Source of the DNA: Rhodanobacteraceae bacterium
GTDB lineage: Bacteria > Pseudomonadota > Gammaproteobacteria > Xanthomonadales > Rhodanobacteraceae
Assembly: GCA_025928585.1 (NCBI GenBank)
Contig: JAICJG010000004.1
Span: 1 to 57,968 of the forward strand
DNA length: 57,968 nt
Reading direction: 5' to 3'
Of this stretch, positions 45,231 through 56,760 are shown in pieces. How positions within the stretch are numbered: position 1 is the stretch's first letter; the number at the start of each line of letters is the position of its first letter. The notes beneath the pieces were generated by a model. That model worked only from the letters and a program-made list of their open reading frames with translations, was not told the origin of the DNA and ran no database searches. The position numbers were made by a program, and so were the translations under genes.

Positions 45231-47405
45231 TCACAACGGATACCGATATACCCCGTTGACCACCTTGGTGTTGCGGATTCGCCGCATCACGTCCGCGAGA
45301 TGCTTCCTGTGCTTCACCTCGATCGCGAAAATCAGGGTCGCAGCCTGGATGCCGCGCTCGATGTACTTCACGTCGTCGATGTTGGAGTTGGCTTCGGCGA
45401 TCGCAGCCGAGACGGTCGCCAGCACGCCCGGGCGATTGACCACCTCGACCCGGAGTTCGACGCGGTAATCGCCCTGCACGTCCTTGTCCCAGCCGATCTC
45501 GACGCGGCGCTCGGGGAGCTTGGCCAACTCGACCACGTTGGGGCATTCCACCCGGTGCACGACGATGCCCTTGCCGGGGGACAGGTAGCCCACGATGTCG
45601 TCGCCCGGCAGCGGATGGCAGCAATTGCCGAAGCTGAGGATGCCGCGCTCACCACCGCTGATGCGGATTTTCTCGGAACGGTGCAACGCCACGCCTGTCG
45701 CCGAGCCGCCCAGCGCCGTCAGCTTCGCCGCCACCTGGTCGGGCATGCGGTTGCCGAGCGCGATGTCGGAAAGCAGGTCCTCCAGCCGCCGTACGCTGTG
45801 TTCGGCGAGGAACCGGTCGAGGGCCGTCGGCGGAATCGAGTCGAGGCTGTAACCGCGCGTATCGAGCGCGCTCTCCAGCATGCGATGGCCGAAGTCGATT
45901 GCATCCTCGTGCTGCAGGCGTTTCAGGTATTGGCGGATCGCGGCACGTGCCTTGCCGGTCACCGCGAATTCCAGCCACTGCGGATTGGGCGCTGCCGAGG
46001 GCGCGGTAATCACTTCGACGGTCTGGCCGGACACGGGCCGCGAACGCAGCGACGCCAGCTTGCCGTCGATGCGCGCCGCGACCGCGTGCATGCCGACGTC
46101 GGTGTGCACGGCGAACGCGAGGTCCAGCGCCGTCGCATTCTTGGGCAGCGACTGGATATCGCCGGCGGGCGTGAACAGGTATACCTCGTCCGGAAACAAA
46201 TCGACCTTGACGTTTTCCAGGAACTCGATCGACGATGGCGTCGCCGCCTGGCGGTCGGCCAGGGTCTCGACCCACGCGCGGGCGCGCACCTGCGCGCTGT
46301 TGGGCGGTGTGGCCTCGGTCTTGTATGACCAGTGCGCGGCGACCCCGCGCTCGGCGACGGTGTTCATGTCCTCGGTGCGGATCTGCACCTCGATCGGCGC
46401 GCCGAACGGACCGAACAGCACGGTGTGCAGCGACTGGTAACCATTGGCCTTGGGGATCGCGATGAAATCCTTGAAGCGTCCTTCCACCGGCTTGAACAGC
46501 GAATGTGCGGAACCGAGCGCCTGGTAGCAGTGGGCCACGGTGTCGGTCACCAGCCGGATCCCGTAGACGTCCATCACCTCGGCGAACGTCTTGTGCTCGC
46601 CCTTCATCTTCGACCAGATGCTGTAGGGCGCCTTGATACGGCTGATGATCTGCACCGGAATGCCGTCCGCGGCCAGCCGCTCGGCCAGTGCCCGCTCGAT
46701 GACGGCCATCGATTCGCGGCGGTCGCCCACGGTGCGCTTGATCCGCGAGGCGATGATCTTGTAGCGGTCGGGATAGAGGCTGCGGAAACCGAGGTCCTGG
46801 AGTTCGCTGCGGATCGCGTTCATGCCGAGGCGCGCCGCGATCGGGGCATAGATTTCGAGGGTCTCGCGGGCGATGCGGCGGCGGGCATCGGGTGCCATCG
46901 CCGACAGCGTGCGCATGTTGTGCAGGCGGTCGGCAAGCTTGATCAGGATCACCCGCAGGTCGCGTGCCATCGCCAGCAGCATCTTGCGGAAGCTTTCCGC
47001 GTCGGCTTCGAGCCGGCTGGCGAAATCCACGCGCTCGAGCTTGGTGACGCCGTCGACCAGTTCGGCCACCGTGGAGCCGAAGCCGCTTTCGAGTTGCGCA
47101 CGGGTGAGCCCGGTGTCTTCCAGGGTGTCGTGCAGGATCGCGGCGATGATGGTTTCCGCATCCGGCCGCAACCCGGCGAGGATCGCTGCCACCGCCAGCG
47201 GATGGGTGATGTAGGGTTCGCCGCTCTTGCGCTTCTGGCTCGCGTGCGCCCGTGCGCCCACGGCGTAGGCGCCACGCACCCGCTCGATCTGTTCGGCGGG
47301 CAGGTAGGTCGCCAACTGCTCGGCCAGCGCATCGATGCCCGCGGCCGCGCGGCCGCCGCCCGGATAGTCTTCCGCCCTGGTGTTCGCTTTGCGCTTGCGC
47401 ATCAC
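45231..47405 (-). CDS. spoT: Bifunctional (p)ppGpp synthetase/hydrolase SpoT
   Basis: 724 residues controlling the stringent-response alarmone. The HD hydrolase domain at about 50-200 has ITHPLAVA, the H-D pair in AILHDTLEDTG and LADRLHNMRTL. The synthetase domain at about 240-390 has EVMDVYGIRLVTD, AIPKANGYQSLHT and EVQIRTEDMN. TGS (about 410-475), helical, zinc-finger-like (SFGNCCHPLPGDDIVGY) and ACT (about 645-720) regulatory domains follow. Hydrolase residues are intact; whether synthetase activity is strong cannot be told by reading. Two consecutive codons at the start (MM) leave a one-residue uncertainty. rpoZ and gmk, often upstream of spoT, are not here; ccoS lies 28 bases upstream instead. 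Confidence 0.96.
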   Translation of the reverse strand: MMRKRKANTRAEDYPGGGRAAAGIDALAEQLATYLPAEQIERVRGAYAVGARAHASQKRKSGEPYITHPLAVAAILAGLRPDAETIIAAILHDTLEDTGLTRAQLESGFGSTVAELVDGVTKLERVDFASRLEADAESFRKMLLAMARDLRVILIKLADRLHNMRTLSAMAPDARRRIARETLEIYAPIAARLGMNAIRSELQDLGFRSLYPDRYKIIASRIKRTVGDRRESMAVIERALAERLAADGIPVQIISRIKAPYSIWSKMKGEHKTFAEVMDVYGIRLVTDTVAHCYQALGSAHSLFKPVEGRFKDFIAIPKANGYQSLHTVLFGPFGAPIEVQIRTEDMNTVAERGVAAHWSYKTEATPPNSAQVRARAWVETLADRQAATPSSIEFLENVKVDLFPDEVYLFTPAGDIQSLPKNATALDLAFAVHTDVGMHAVAARIDGKLASLRSRPVSGQTVEVITAPSAAPNPQWLEFAVTGKARAAIRQYLKRLQHEDAIDFGHRMLESALDTRGYSLDSIPPTALDRFLAEHSVRRLEDLLSDIALGNRMPDQVAAKLTALGGSATGVALHRSEKIRISGGERGILSFGNCCHPLPGDDIVGYLSPGKGIVVHRVECPNVVELAKLPERRVEIGWDKDVQGDYRVELRVEVVNRPGVLATVSAAIAEANSNIDDVKYIERGIQAATLIFAIEVKHRKHLADVMRRIRNTKVVNGVYRYPL

Positions 47406-47433
47406 CGCACGCTAGACATGCCGCGCGCGCGAG

Positions 47434-47691
47434 TCAATATCGGCGCGGTCGGCGGCGGGTGGGCTGGCGTGCAGCGGCCGCTGACGGCAGATCGATCGGT
47501 GACCCGCCACCCGGCGAGCGCAACGGGCCGTCCCGCAACGGCGCCCCGATCGGCGGCTCATCCAGCAGCGGCATCACCGCGGGCGACCCGAGATCCTCGA
47601 ACTGGTCGTGGCGCACGGCCCAGAAGAACACGCCGACCGCCAACACCGCGAGCACCAGCGAAATCGGGATCAGCACCACGAGCGCGTTCAT
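47434..47691 (-). CDS. ccoS: cbb3 oxidase maturation protein CcoS
   Basis: An 85-residue single-helix membrane protein required for active cbb3 oxidase, probably for cofactor insertion. It has a helix at about 5-28 and the family motif FFWAVRHDQFEDLGSPA. The Pro/Arg-rich tail after about residue 45 is longer than in minimal CcoS. The ATG overlaps the ccoI stop by four bases. Confidence 0.92.
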   Translation of the reverse strand: MNALVVLIPISLVLAVLAVGVFFWAVRHDQFEDLGSPAVMPLLDEPPIGAPLRDGPLRSPGGGSPIDLPSAAAARQPTRRRPRRY

Positions 47692-49916
47692 GCCGGCTCC
47701 GCCGCCGGGGCGCCACGAGGTGCCGCACGCACGGTCTCGTCGCGGATGCGCAGGCTGTTCAGCACCACCGCGAGTGAACTCACCGACATACCGATGGCCG
47801 CGAGCCAGGGCGGCACCAGACCCAGCGCCGCGAATGGAATCGCGCCGAGGTTCCAGGCGAGCGACCAGCGGCGGTTCACGAGCAGGATGGCGTGCGCGCG
47901 CGACGCGAGTTCGCGTGCCCGCGGCAGGTCCTCGAGTCCCCGCAACAGCGCGAGGCCGGCATGGGCTTGCGCAAGTCCGGTCGCGCGCGGCGCAGCGATC
48001 GAAACGTCCGCGGCCGCAAGCGCCGCGGCATCGTTGCTGCCGTCGCCGACCATCATCATGACCGCGCCATTCGCCTGGCCGGCGCGCACCCGCGCCAGCT
48101 TTTCCTGGGGCGACTGGCGGGCCGCCCACTCCTCGATCCCGAGTCGCATCGCCACTGCCCGGACCCGGGCGGGCGCATCGCCGCTGACGATCGCGGGCGC
48201 CACGCCCGCGGAGCGCAGGGCCGCAATCGCGGCCGCGGCACGTGGGCGCAGGCGTTCCCGGACCGGCATCCGGGCGAGCGGCCCGGCACCGTCGGCGAGC
48301 CACAGTGCGTCGTCGTCCTCGCCTCCCGCGCAAGCGAACCCGGCCCGTCCGAGGCGCAACTCGCGCGGGCCGACCCGCCCGCGCAAGCCGCCACCGGCGA
48401 GCACTTGCGGGTCGATGACCTCGACCACCGCCGGCGCGCCGGCCGCGCGCACCACCGCCCTTGCCAGCGGATGCCCGCTGGCCTGCGCGAGCGCGCCGGC
48501 GCAGCCGAGCGCATCGGCACGCGACACGCCGCGGAAAGTTTCGATGCCATCCACGTCCAGCGACGGCTCGGTCAGCGTGCCGGTCTTGTCGATCAGCAGG
48601 CGATCAGCGCGCACCAGCGCGCGGAGCACCCCCGGCCGCATCACCAGCACACCGGCGCGTGCGAGTACCGCCATGCTGCGTGCCAGCACCGCCGGCGCCG
48701 CGAGACCGAACGCACACGGGCACGCCACCACCAGTACCGCGACCGTGGCGTCGAATGCGCGCGCGGGCTCGCGCCACAACCAGAAGAGCGCGGTGGCGAC
48801 GGCGAACCCGAGCACCCGCCACACGAATCGCCGCGCAGCCGGCGCGTCGGGATCGGCGACGCCATCCCGCGGAGCGTGCGCGGCGGCGGCGAGTTTTGCC
48901 AGCAGCGTCATCGTGCTGCCGGCAACGCCACGGGTGATCCTCACCTCGAGCGGGGCGCCCAGCGCGATGCTGCCGGCCGCAATCGCATCGCCGCGCTGGT
49001 GCGCGCAGGCGCGCGACTCGCCGGAGAGCAGCGATTCGTCGGTGCGCGCGCGTTCGCTTTCGAGGATTCCGTCGGCGGGCGCCGCTCCGCCCTCGGCGAC
49101 CCGCACCCGGTCGCCCGGCACGAGTTCCGCGGCGGCCACCGACTCGAAGGATCCGTCGGGACGCAGTCGCTGCGCCGTCAACGGCACCGCGTCCGCGGCC
49201 AGCTCGCCGAGCGCCCGGTGCTGCACGGCCGCGCGCAATGCCAGGTGCCGGCCGAGCAGCAACACGAACACGAACATGCTGACCGAATCGAAATACACCT
49301 CGCCGCCGCCACGCACGGCGTTGACCGCGCTGGCCAGGAAGATCAAGCCGATCGCGAGCGCCACGGGAATGTCGAGGCCCGCACGCGCGGTCCGCAGCCC
49401 GGCCAGAGCATCGCGATAGAACGGCCACGCCGCGTAACCGACCACCGGCGCGGCCGCCAGCATCCCGAGCCAGCGGAAGAGCTGCGCGGTGGTGCCATCC
49501 AGCGGCTCGAACGCGCCGAGGTAGAGCACCAGCGCGAACATCATCGCCTGCATTGCGAACACGCCGGCGACGAGCAACCGCTTCAACGATGGGTCGAGCA
49601 GGCGGCGGCCGGCATCCTCGAGGCTGTCGCGATGCAGCGGCCGCGCCTCGCAACCGGCAGCGGTGCACGCCGCGAGCACGCTTGGCAACGGCGAGATCCG
49701 GTCATCGAACAGTATGCGCACGCGTTGCGCCGGAACATCCATCGAGATCCGCAGGAAACCGGCAAGCACGTGCAGCGTCTGCTCCAGCCGCAGCGCACTG
49801 CGCGGAATCGCGATCGCGGGAACCCGCAGCGCAACTTCCGCGAGGCCGTCGCGGCGGCGGCGCAGCACCTGGGCGGCGAGCGCCGGGCGCGACCATACCG
49901 ATGGCTCGGTCGTCAT
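47688..49916 (-). CDS. ccoI: Copper-translocating P1B-type ATPase CcoI, lacking the N-terminal CxxC
   Basis: 742 residues; delivers copper for cbb3 oxidase. Eight membrane helices are expected, with the metal motif C399-P-C401 in VACPCAFGLAAP, phosphorylated D443 in DKTGTLTEP, the HP motif in ASGHPLA and the hinge MMMVGDGSNDAAAL. CcoI/CopA proteins normally carry an N-terminal heavy-metal domain with CxxC. Here the region still looks like that fold (ALRLEQTLHVLAGF to VRILFDDRISPLPSVLAAC), but the position of the CxxC reads IAIPRSALRL. Cys-rich ferredoxin-like motifs of longer FixI proteins are also absent. Transport itself should be intact. Coupled by ATGA overlaps on both sides. Confidence 0.9.
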   Translation of the reverse strand: MTTEPSVWSRPALAAQVLRRRRDGLAEVALRVPAIAIPRSALRLEQTLHVLAGFLRISMDVPAQRVRILFDDRISPLPSVLAACTAAGCEARPLHRDSLEDAGRRLLDPSLKRLLVAGVFAMQAMMFALVLYLGAFEPLDGTTAQLFRWLGMLAAAPVVGYAAWPFYRDALAGLRTARAGLDIPVALAIGLIFLASAVNAVRGGGEVYFDSVSMFVFVLLLGRHLALRAAVQHRALGELAADAVPLTAQRLRPDGSFESVAAAELVPGDRVRVAEGGAAPADGILESERARTDESLLSGESRACAHQRGDAIAAGSIALGAPLEVRITRGVAGSTMTLLAKLAAAAHAPRDGVADPDAPAARRFVWRVLGFAVATALFWLWREPARAFDATVAVLVVACPCAFGLAAPAVLARSMAVLARAGVLVMRPGVLRALVRADRLLIDKTGTLTEPSLDVDGIETFRGVSRADALGCAGALAQASGHPLARAVVRAAGAPAVVEVIDPQVLAGGGLRGRVGPRELRLGRAGFACAGGEDDDALWLADGAGPLARMPVRERLRPRAAAAIAALRSAGVAPAIVSGDAPARVRAVAMRLGIEEWAARQSPQEKLARVRAGQANGAVMMMVGDGSNDAAALAAADVSIAAPRATGLAQAHAGLALLRGLEDLPRARELASRAHAILLVNRRWSLAWNLGAIPFAALGLVPPWLAAIGMSVSSLAVVLNSLRIRDETVRAAPRGAPAAEPA

Positions 49917-50122
49917 GATGAGGGCGACGCCGGCGGCGGATGCACCGGCATCCCGAGCACCGCGTGGGCGGGTGCCGCGACCGCTTCGTCGTGGTACTGC
50001 GTGCTCACCACGATGATCCAGAGGCAGCCGGCGATCGACACCGCGAAGATCAGGATGCCGAGCCACACGACCGGCACGCGGTACCAGGCGGTCGGCGCGC
50101 GCACGTCAGTCGGCGTCGCCAT
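49913..50122 (-). CDS. Small single-helix membrane protein in the cco operon (short FixH/CcoH-like)
   Basis: 69 residues. One membrane helix at about 17-40 is preceded by RAPTAWYRVPVVWLG. The W-Y-R-x-P-x-x-W-L pattern followed by a helix and a segment STQYHDEAV resembles the N-terminus of FixH/CcoH, which is normally 150 residues or more with a periplasmic beta domain. That domain is absent; the tail is Pro/Ala rich. It occupies the FixH position between ccoP and ccoI, overlapping ccoP by 17 bases and ccoI by four. It may be a minimal CcoH, or an unrelated small subunit. Confidence 0.6.
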   Translation of the reverse strand: MATPTDVRAPTAWYRVPVVWLGILIFAVSIAGCLWIIVVSTQYHDEAVAAPAHAVLGMPVHPPPASPSS

Positions 50123-51017
50123 GGCCGGGATGCGAGAGGCTGTAGACATACGCCGCGGTGACGCGGATGTCGTCGGCGTCGAGCCGGCGATCCCAATTCG
50201 GCATGTGCCCCTGGCGGCCGCCCCGGATCGTGGTTTCGATGGCCTCCAGCGAGCCGCCGTGCAGCCAGATCCCATCGGTCAGGTTGGGCGCGCCGATTCC
50301 CTGGTTGCCCTTGCCGTCGGCGCCGTGGCAGGCCGCGCAGGTGGACTTGAAGATCGGTTCCGCGACGGCAGCCATCAAGTCATCGTGCGGGCGCCCGGAA
50401 AGCGAGAGGACGTATTGCGCGAGATCCTTGACGGTGGTGTCGCCGAGCGCGCTCCAGGACGGCATCACGCCGCCACGCCCATGCGTGATCGAAGTGACGA
50501 TGTCCTTGCCGGTGCCGCCGTAGAGCCAGTCGTGGTCGGTAAGGTCGGGCGCGCCGAGCGCCTGGTTGCCATGCGCAGCGCGGCCGTGGCAGGCGGCGCA
50601 GTTGTCCTCGAACAGCCGCTTGCCCATCTGCAGCGCCTCGCCGTCGCCGGCCAGTTGTTCGACCGAGTACATGCGGAAGCGGTCGAGCAGCGGATCGAGC
50701 CTGGCATCGTTGGCGGCGACTTCGCGGGCAAGCTGGCCGTGCGCGGTCCAGCCGAGCTTGCCCTTATGCGCCCCGAAACCGGGATACAGCCAGAGGTATC
50801 CGAATGCGCCGAGGAACATCGCGCCCGACAGCACGATCCACCACCGCGGCAGGGGCCGCAGGCCCTCGCGGATCGCCCCGCCGGCCCATGCGTGACCGGT
50901 GGTGCCGTCGCCGCGCGAAGGGACCTTGGCGTGCGGCGCCCACAGGAACAGGAAGAAGGTGATGCCCATATTCAGCACCACCAGGAACATCACCCAGATC
51001 GACCAGCCCGTAGTCAT
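50106..51017 (-). CDS. ccoP: cbb3 oxidase dihaem cytochrome c subunit CcoP
   Basis: 303 residues. Two N-terminal helices (about 5-25 and 55-75) anchor a periplasmic domain with two haem-binding motifs, both C-A-A-C-H, at NCAACHGRAAHGNQ and TCAACHGADGKGNQ. Axial methionines are plausible in GVMPSWS and GHMPNWD. It passes electrons to CcoO and CcoN. The ATG overlaps the ccoQ stop (ATGA). Confidence 0.95.
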   Translation of the reverse strand: MTTGWSIWVMFLVVLNMGITFFLFLWAPHAKVPSRGDGTTGHAWAGGAIREGLRPLPRWWIVLSGAMFLGAFGYLWLYPGFGAHKGKLGWTAHGQLAREVAANDARLDPLLDRFRMYSVEQLAGDGEALQMGKRLFEDNCAACHGRAAHGNQALGAPDLTDHDWLYGGTGKDIVTSITHGRGGVMPSWSALGDTTVKDLAQYVLSLSGRPHDDLMAAVAEPIFKSTCAACHGADGKGNQGIGAPNLTDGIWLHGGSLEAIETTIRGGRQGHMPNWDRRLDADDIRVTAAYVYSLSHPGHGDAD

Positions 51018-51202
51018 CGATGCTGCTCCCGCGCGGGCGCCGGAACCGCATCCTCGTTGCACTCGTCTTCCATCGGCAGCCGCGCCAGGCGGTCGAACAC
51101 CGGACGATGGCGCCTGCGCCAGGCCCAAACCCAGATCCCGAGGAAGGTCGTCATCATGAGGACGATGAAGACGCCGGCGATGTGTCCCCAGATCGGGCTC
51201 AT
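51014..51202 (-). CDS. ccoQ: cbb3 oxidase small subunit CcoQ
   Basis: 62 residues with one membrane helix (IAGVFIVLMMTTFLGIWVWA) followed by RRRHRPVFDRLARLPMED, as in CcoQ/FixQ. It stabilises association of CcoP with the core. Overlaps ccoO and ccoP by four bases each. Confidence 0.92.
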   Translation of the reverse strand: MSPIWGHIAGVFIVLMMTTFLGIWVWAWRRRHRPVFDRLARLPMEDECNEDAVPAPAREQHR

Positions 51203-51855
51203 GGCGCCCCCGTGGCGGCAGCCTCGTGGCCATCGTCCGGCGGCTGCGGCTCGTTCTTGATGCCGAGTCCCTGCAGGTACGCGATCAGCGCATCCATCTT
51301 GGTCTTGCCCTTGACCGCCGCCGGCGCCGCCGCGATGTCGGCGTCGGTGTAGGGATCGCCGAGCTCGCGCAACACGCGCATTCGCGCCTGGATGTCCTTC
51401 GGATCGATCTTCTCGTCCGCCAGCCAGTGGTACGAGGGCATGTTCGACTGCGGCACCACGCTGCGCGGATCCATCAGGTGCATGCGTTGCCACTGGTCGG
51501 AATACTTTCCGCCGACCCGCGCGAGGTCGGGCCCGGTGCGCTTGGAGCCCCACTGGAACGGGCGGTCGTACACCGACTCCTCGGCGGTCGAGTAGTGGCC
51601 GTAGCGCTGGGTTTCGAAACGCAGCGCGCGGATCATCTGCGAATGACAGAGGTAGCAGCCCTCGGCCACGTACACGTCGCGGCCGGCGAGGCGCAGCGGA
51701 TCGTAGGGTTTGACGTTGGCCGGCGCCTTCACCGCGTGCGCTTCCATGAACAGCGGCGTGATTTCGGCAAGCCCGCCGAGCGACACCATCACCGCCGTGA
51801 GGATGCCGAGCGTCCAGGCGTGCTTCTCGATGAACTCAAAATGCCTATAAGCCAT
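51199..51855 (-). CDS. ccoO: cbb3 oxidase monohaem cytochrome c subunit CcoO
   Basis: 218 residues. An N-terminal helix (LGILTAVMVSLGGLAEI) is followed by the haem motif C-Y-L-C-H in VAEGCYLCHSQMIRAL and conserved blocks RTGPDLARVGGKYSD and NMPSYHWLADEKID (axial methionine). It is separated from the ccoN stop by 114 bases, the only sizeable gap within the operon. Confidence 0.96.
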   Translation of the reverse strand: MAYRHFEFIEKHAWTLGILTAVMVSLGGLAEITPLFMEAHAVKAPANVKPYDPLRLAGRDVYVAEGCYLCHSQMIRALRFETQRYGHYSTAEESVYDRPFQWGSKRTGPDLARVGGKYSDQWQRMHLMDPRSVVPQSNMPSYHWLADEKIDPKDIQARMRVLRELGDPYTDADIAAAPAAVKGKTKMDALIAYLQGLGIKNEPQPPDDGHEAAATGAP

Positions 51856-51969
51856 TGGGGCGAGCTTCTGTGAAAAGTCAGGCCACGGATGGCCGCTCCG
51901 GAGTTGCGGCGTGCGATTGCCTGGTCGATCCCGGACATCTGCTCGAGGCGGCGATCACGGACGACTGCA

Positions 51970-53466
51970 TCACAATGCCGCCGGCAACGGTGCAACCGTG
52001 ACTGGAATCGGCACCGGGATCGGCTTGATCACGCGTTTGCGCGCGTCCGCCGCGGTATGCCAGAGGTTCCACGCCATCACCCACATGCCGAGCCAGATCA
52101 GCACCCCGCCGAACCAGCGGACGAAATAGTCCGGCCGGATCGCGATCAGGCTGTCGAGGAATGAATAGGTCAGCGCACCGTCGGGCTGGGTCGCGCGCCA
52201 CATCATTCCCTCGGTGATGCCCGCGGTCCACATCGCCGCGACGTACAGGAACGTGCCCGTCACGTGCAGCCAGAAATGCAGCTCCATCGCCTTGTGCGAA
52301 TGCATCGCCGGGCGGCCGAGCGCACGCGGCGCCATCGCGTACAGCGATCCAATCGTGATCATCGCCACCCAGCCGAGCGAGCCCGAGTGCACGTGGGCGA
52401 TGGTCCAGTCGGTGTAGTGCGAGAGCGAGTTGACGGTCTTCACCGCCATCATCGAGCCCTCGAAGGTGGCGGCGGCATAGAACACCAGCGCGATCACCAT
52501 GAACTTCGCGGCCGGATCCCTGACCACCCGGTGCCACACCCCGTTGAAGGTGAACAGCCCGTTCGCCGCCGACCCCCAGCTCGGCATCAGCAGCACCAGC
52601 GAAAACGCCATGCCGACGGACTGCACCCAGTCCGGCAGCGCGGTGTACATCAAGTGGTGCGCGCCGGCCCACATGTACACCGAGATCAGCGCCCAGAAAT
52701 TCACAATCGAGAAGCGGTAGCTCCAAAGGGGTTGCTGCGCCTGGCGCGGCACGAAGTAGTACATCATTCCCAGGAAGCCCGCGGTGAGGAAGAACGCCAC
52801 CGCGTTGTGGCCGTACCACCACTCGACCATCGCATCGACCACGCCCGAGTAGATCGGGTACGACTTCACCAGCGACACCGGCACCGCGAGGTTGTTGACG
52901 ATGTGCAGCAGGCCGACCGCGATGATGAAGGCGCCGTAGTACCAGTTCGCCACATAGATGTGGCGGATGCGGCGGCGCGCCAGGGTGGCGAAGAACACCG
53001 TGCCGAACGACACCCACACGATCGCGATCAGGATGTCGATGAACCACTCCGGTTCGGCGTATTCCTTGCCCTGGGTGATGCCGAACGGCATCGTGAACAT
53101 CGCCAGCACGCACACCAGTTGCCAGCCCCAGAAGGTGAATTCGGCGAGCCGGTCGAAGGCGAGCCGCGCATGGCAGGTGCGCTGCGCCACGTAGTAGCAG
53201 GTGCCCATCAGCGCCGAACCGCCGAATGCGAAGATCACGCCGAAGGTGTGGTCGGGGCGGATGTGGCTGAAGGTCATCCACGGGATGCCGGCGTTCAAGC
53301 CCGGCCAGGTCAGTTCGGCCGCGGCGTACATGCCGACCAGCATGCCGGCGATGCCCCACACGGCCGAAGCGAGCAGGAACAGCCGTACGACGTGGTCGTT
53401 GAAATACTCGACGGGCGAACTGCCCGGGACGATGTCGTTGCGGAGGCTGGCTGCTGCGATGACCAT
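51970..53466 (-). CDS. ccoN: cbb3 oxidase catalytic subunit CcoN
   Basis: 498 residues, 12 expected helices. It contains the copper/high-spin haem site with the conserved [13 protein letters not shown] (His and Tyr) and HHLMYT, and later haem ligands in [14 protein letters not shown] place the start at the ATG at 53466 ([11 protein letters not shown]), with GGGAG five to six bases upstream. An in-frame ATG at 53517 adds 17 residues but abuts an FNR-like box and would precede the predicted transcription start. It is the first gene of the ccoNOQP operon. The end [17 protein letters not shown] is a proline-rich tail. Confidence 0.95.
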   Translation of the reverse strand: MVIAAASLRNDIVPGSSPVEYFNDHVVRLFLLASAVWGIAGMLVGMYAAAELTWPGLNAGIPWMTFSHIRPDHTFGVIFAFGGSALMGTCYYVAQRTCHARLAFDRLAEFTFWGWQLVCVLAMFTMPFGITQGKEYAEPEWFIDILIAIVWVSFGTVFFATLARRRIRHIYVANWYYGAFIIAVGLLHIVNNLAVPVSLVKSYPIYSGVVDAMVEWWYGHNAVAFFLTAGFLGMMYYFVPRQAQQPLWSYRFSIVNFWALISVYMWAGAHHLMYTALPDWVQSVGMAFSLVLLMPSWGSAANGLFTFNGVWHRVVRDPAAKFMVIALVFYAAATFEGSMMAVKTVNSLSHYTDWTIAHVHSGSLGWVAMITIGSLYAMAPRALGRPAMHSHKAMELHFWLHVTGTFLYVAAMWTAGITEGMMWRATQPDGALTYSFLDSLIAIRPDYFVRWFGGVLIWLGMWVMAWNLWHTAADARKRVIKPIPVPIPVTVAPLPAAL

Positions 53467-53489
53467 GGTGGCTCCCGATGCGGCAGCGC

Positions 53490-53531
53490 ATTGTCCGGAC
53501 TTCGCAGCGGTTTTCATTTGACCGCGATCAA
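53490..53531 (-). promoter_or_regulatory. FNR-type box and -10 element upstream of ccoN
   Basis: On the minus strand the box reads TTGATCGCGGTCAA (53531-53518), one mismatch from TTGAT-N4-ATCAA. GACAAT (53495-53490) fits a -10. With a start about seven bases later, near 53483, the box centre is at -41.5, the classical class II FNR activation position. The ribosome site and ATG at 53466 follow directly. An FNR-type protein is encoded at 10902. Confidence 0.65.
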
Positions 53532-53636
53532 TGCAAATCCGTGCGGGTCGTGTCCCACTGGCCACCGTGCCGAACCGGTGCGCGCTAGCATCGAGCGCTC
53601 GGGAAATCAGCACGGACAACGACGCGCGGCAGCACT

Positions 53637-54086
53637 TCAGAAACCGCCGCGCGCTCCGGTCACGCCGCCGGCGATCGCCGCAAGGGCCAGCACCAGCAGC
53701 ACGGCGTGCAGCGCAAGGAAGGCGCGCGGCTTGTGGATCAGGCCCAGCCTGGCCGGCAGCCGCAACGGTTCGGCGACGAACAGCATTGCGCTGAACAACA
53801 CCCAGACCAGCAGCATCAGGTCGATCCACCAGCCATGCGCGAACTGCAAGCGGGCGAGCCCGCCGCTGAGCCCGAGCATCCAGAAGCCTGTGATGCCGAC
53901 CAGCATGACCGCCGCGCGGGCCTGGTGGGCGAAACGGTGCTCCAGTTGCCGGATACGCTGGAGCCGCTCGGGCGGCGGCAGCCCGTTGAAGATCGGCAGC
54001 AGCGTCGCCGTCACCATCGCGACGCCGCCGACCCACCACACCACGCCGAGTACGTGGGTCGCGAGCAGGATGTCGAACGTCAGCAT
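53637..54086 (-). CDS. Four-helix membrane protein, CopD/HemJ-like
   Basis: 149 residues with four hydrophobic segments at about 5-27, 58-78, 88-108 and 122-144. The first contains [18 protein letters not shown], with a histidine and a tryptophan pair, as seen in CopD- and HemJ-related haem- or copper-associated membrane proteins. It lies just upstream of the cbb3 operon on the same strand, which would suit a copper or haem role, but this is guilt by association. It is separated by 170 bases and the FNR-type promoter from ccoN. Confidence 0.6.
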   Translation of the reverse strand: MLTFDILLATHVLGVVWWVGGVAMVTATLLPIFNGLPPPERLQRIRQLEHRFAHQARAAVMLVGITGFWMLGLSGGLARLQFAHGWWIDLMLLVWVLFSAMLFVAEPLRLPARLGLIHKPRAFLALHAVLLVLALAAIAGGVTGARGGF

Positions 54087-54354
54087 GGGGGAAACCTGTA
54101 TCGCTTCCCGCCAAGTCTATTCCGCGCTGTCCTGCAGCCATTGACGCATGTCAAAGCGCACCTGATGCGCCCGTTCGTCGCGGGCACCGGACCCGACCTC
54201 CGGGTTGCGATCGACCACGCGCCGACGCCGGACACGGACGGGCCGCGATCCATGGCCCGGCAGTGCGCGGGGGCGGCCCGGCCGGGCTCCGCAGCGGTGT
54301 TGCGGGCGCCGCGGTGTTAGGATGAAAGGTCCCGTCAGGCTCGCATCGGCCCGC

Positions 54355-56756
<2,402 letters not shown>

Positions 56757-56760
<4 letters not shown>

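Noticed and set aside
47892-51260. Very long open frame on the plus strand (over 1100 codons) opposite ccoI-ccoP
   Set aside because: It is the antisense reading of well-supported cco genes in GC-rich DNA, is dominated by Arg, Ala, His and Gln, and has no domain resemblance.
53467-54141. N-terminally extended CcoN of over 700 residues
   Set aside because: The extension runs through the FNR-type promoter and out of frame through the CopD-like gene; the ribosome site supports the start at 53466.
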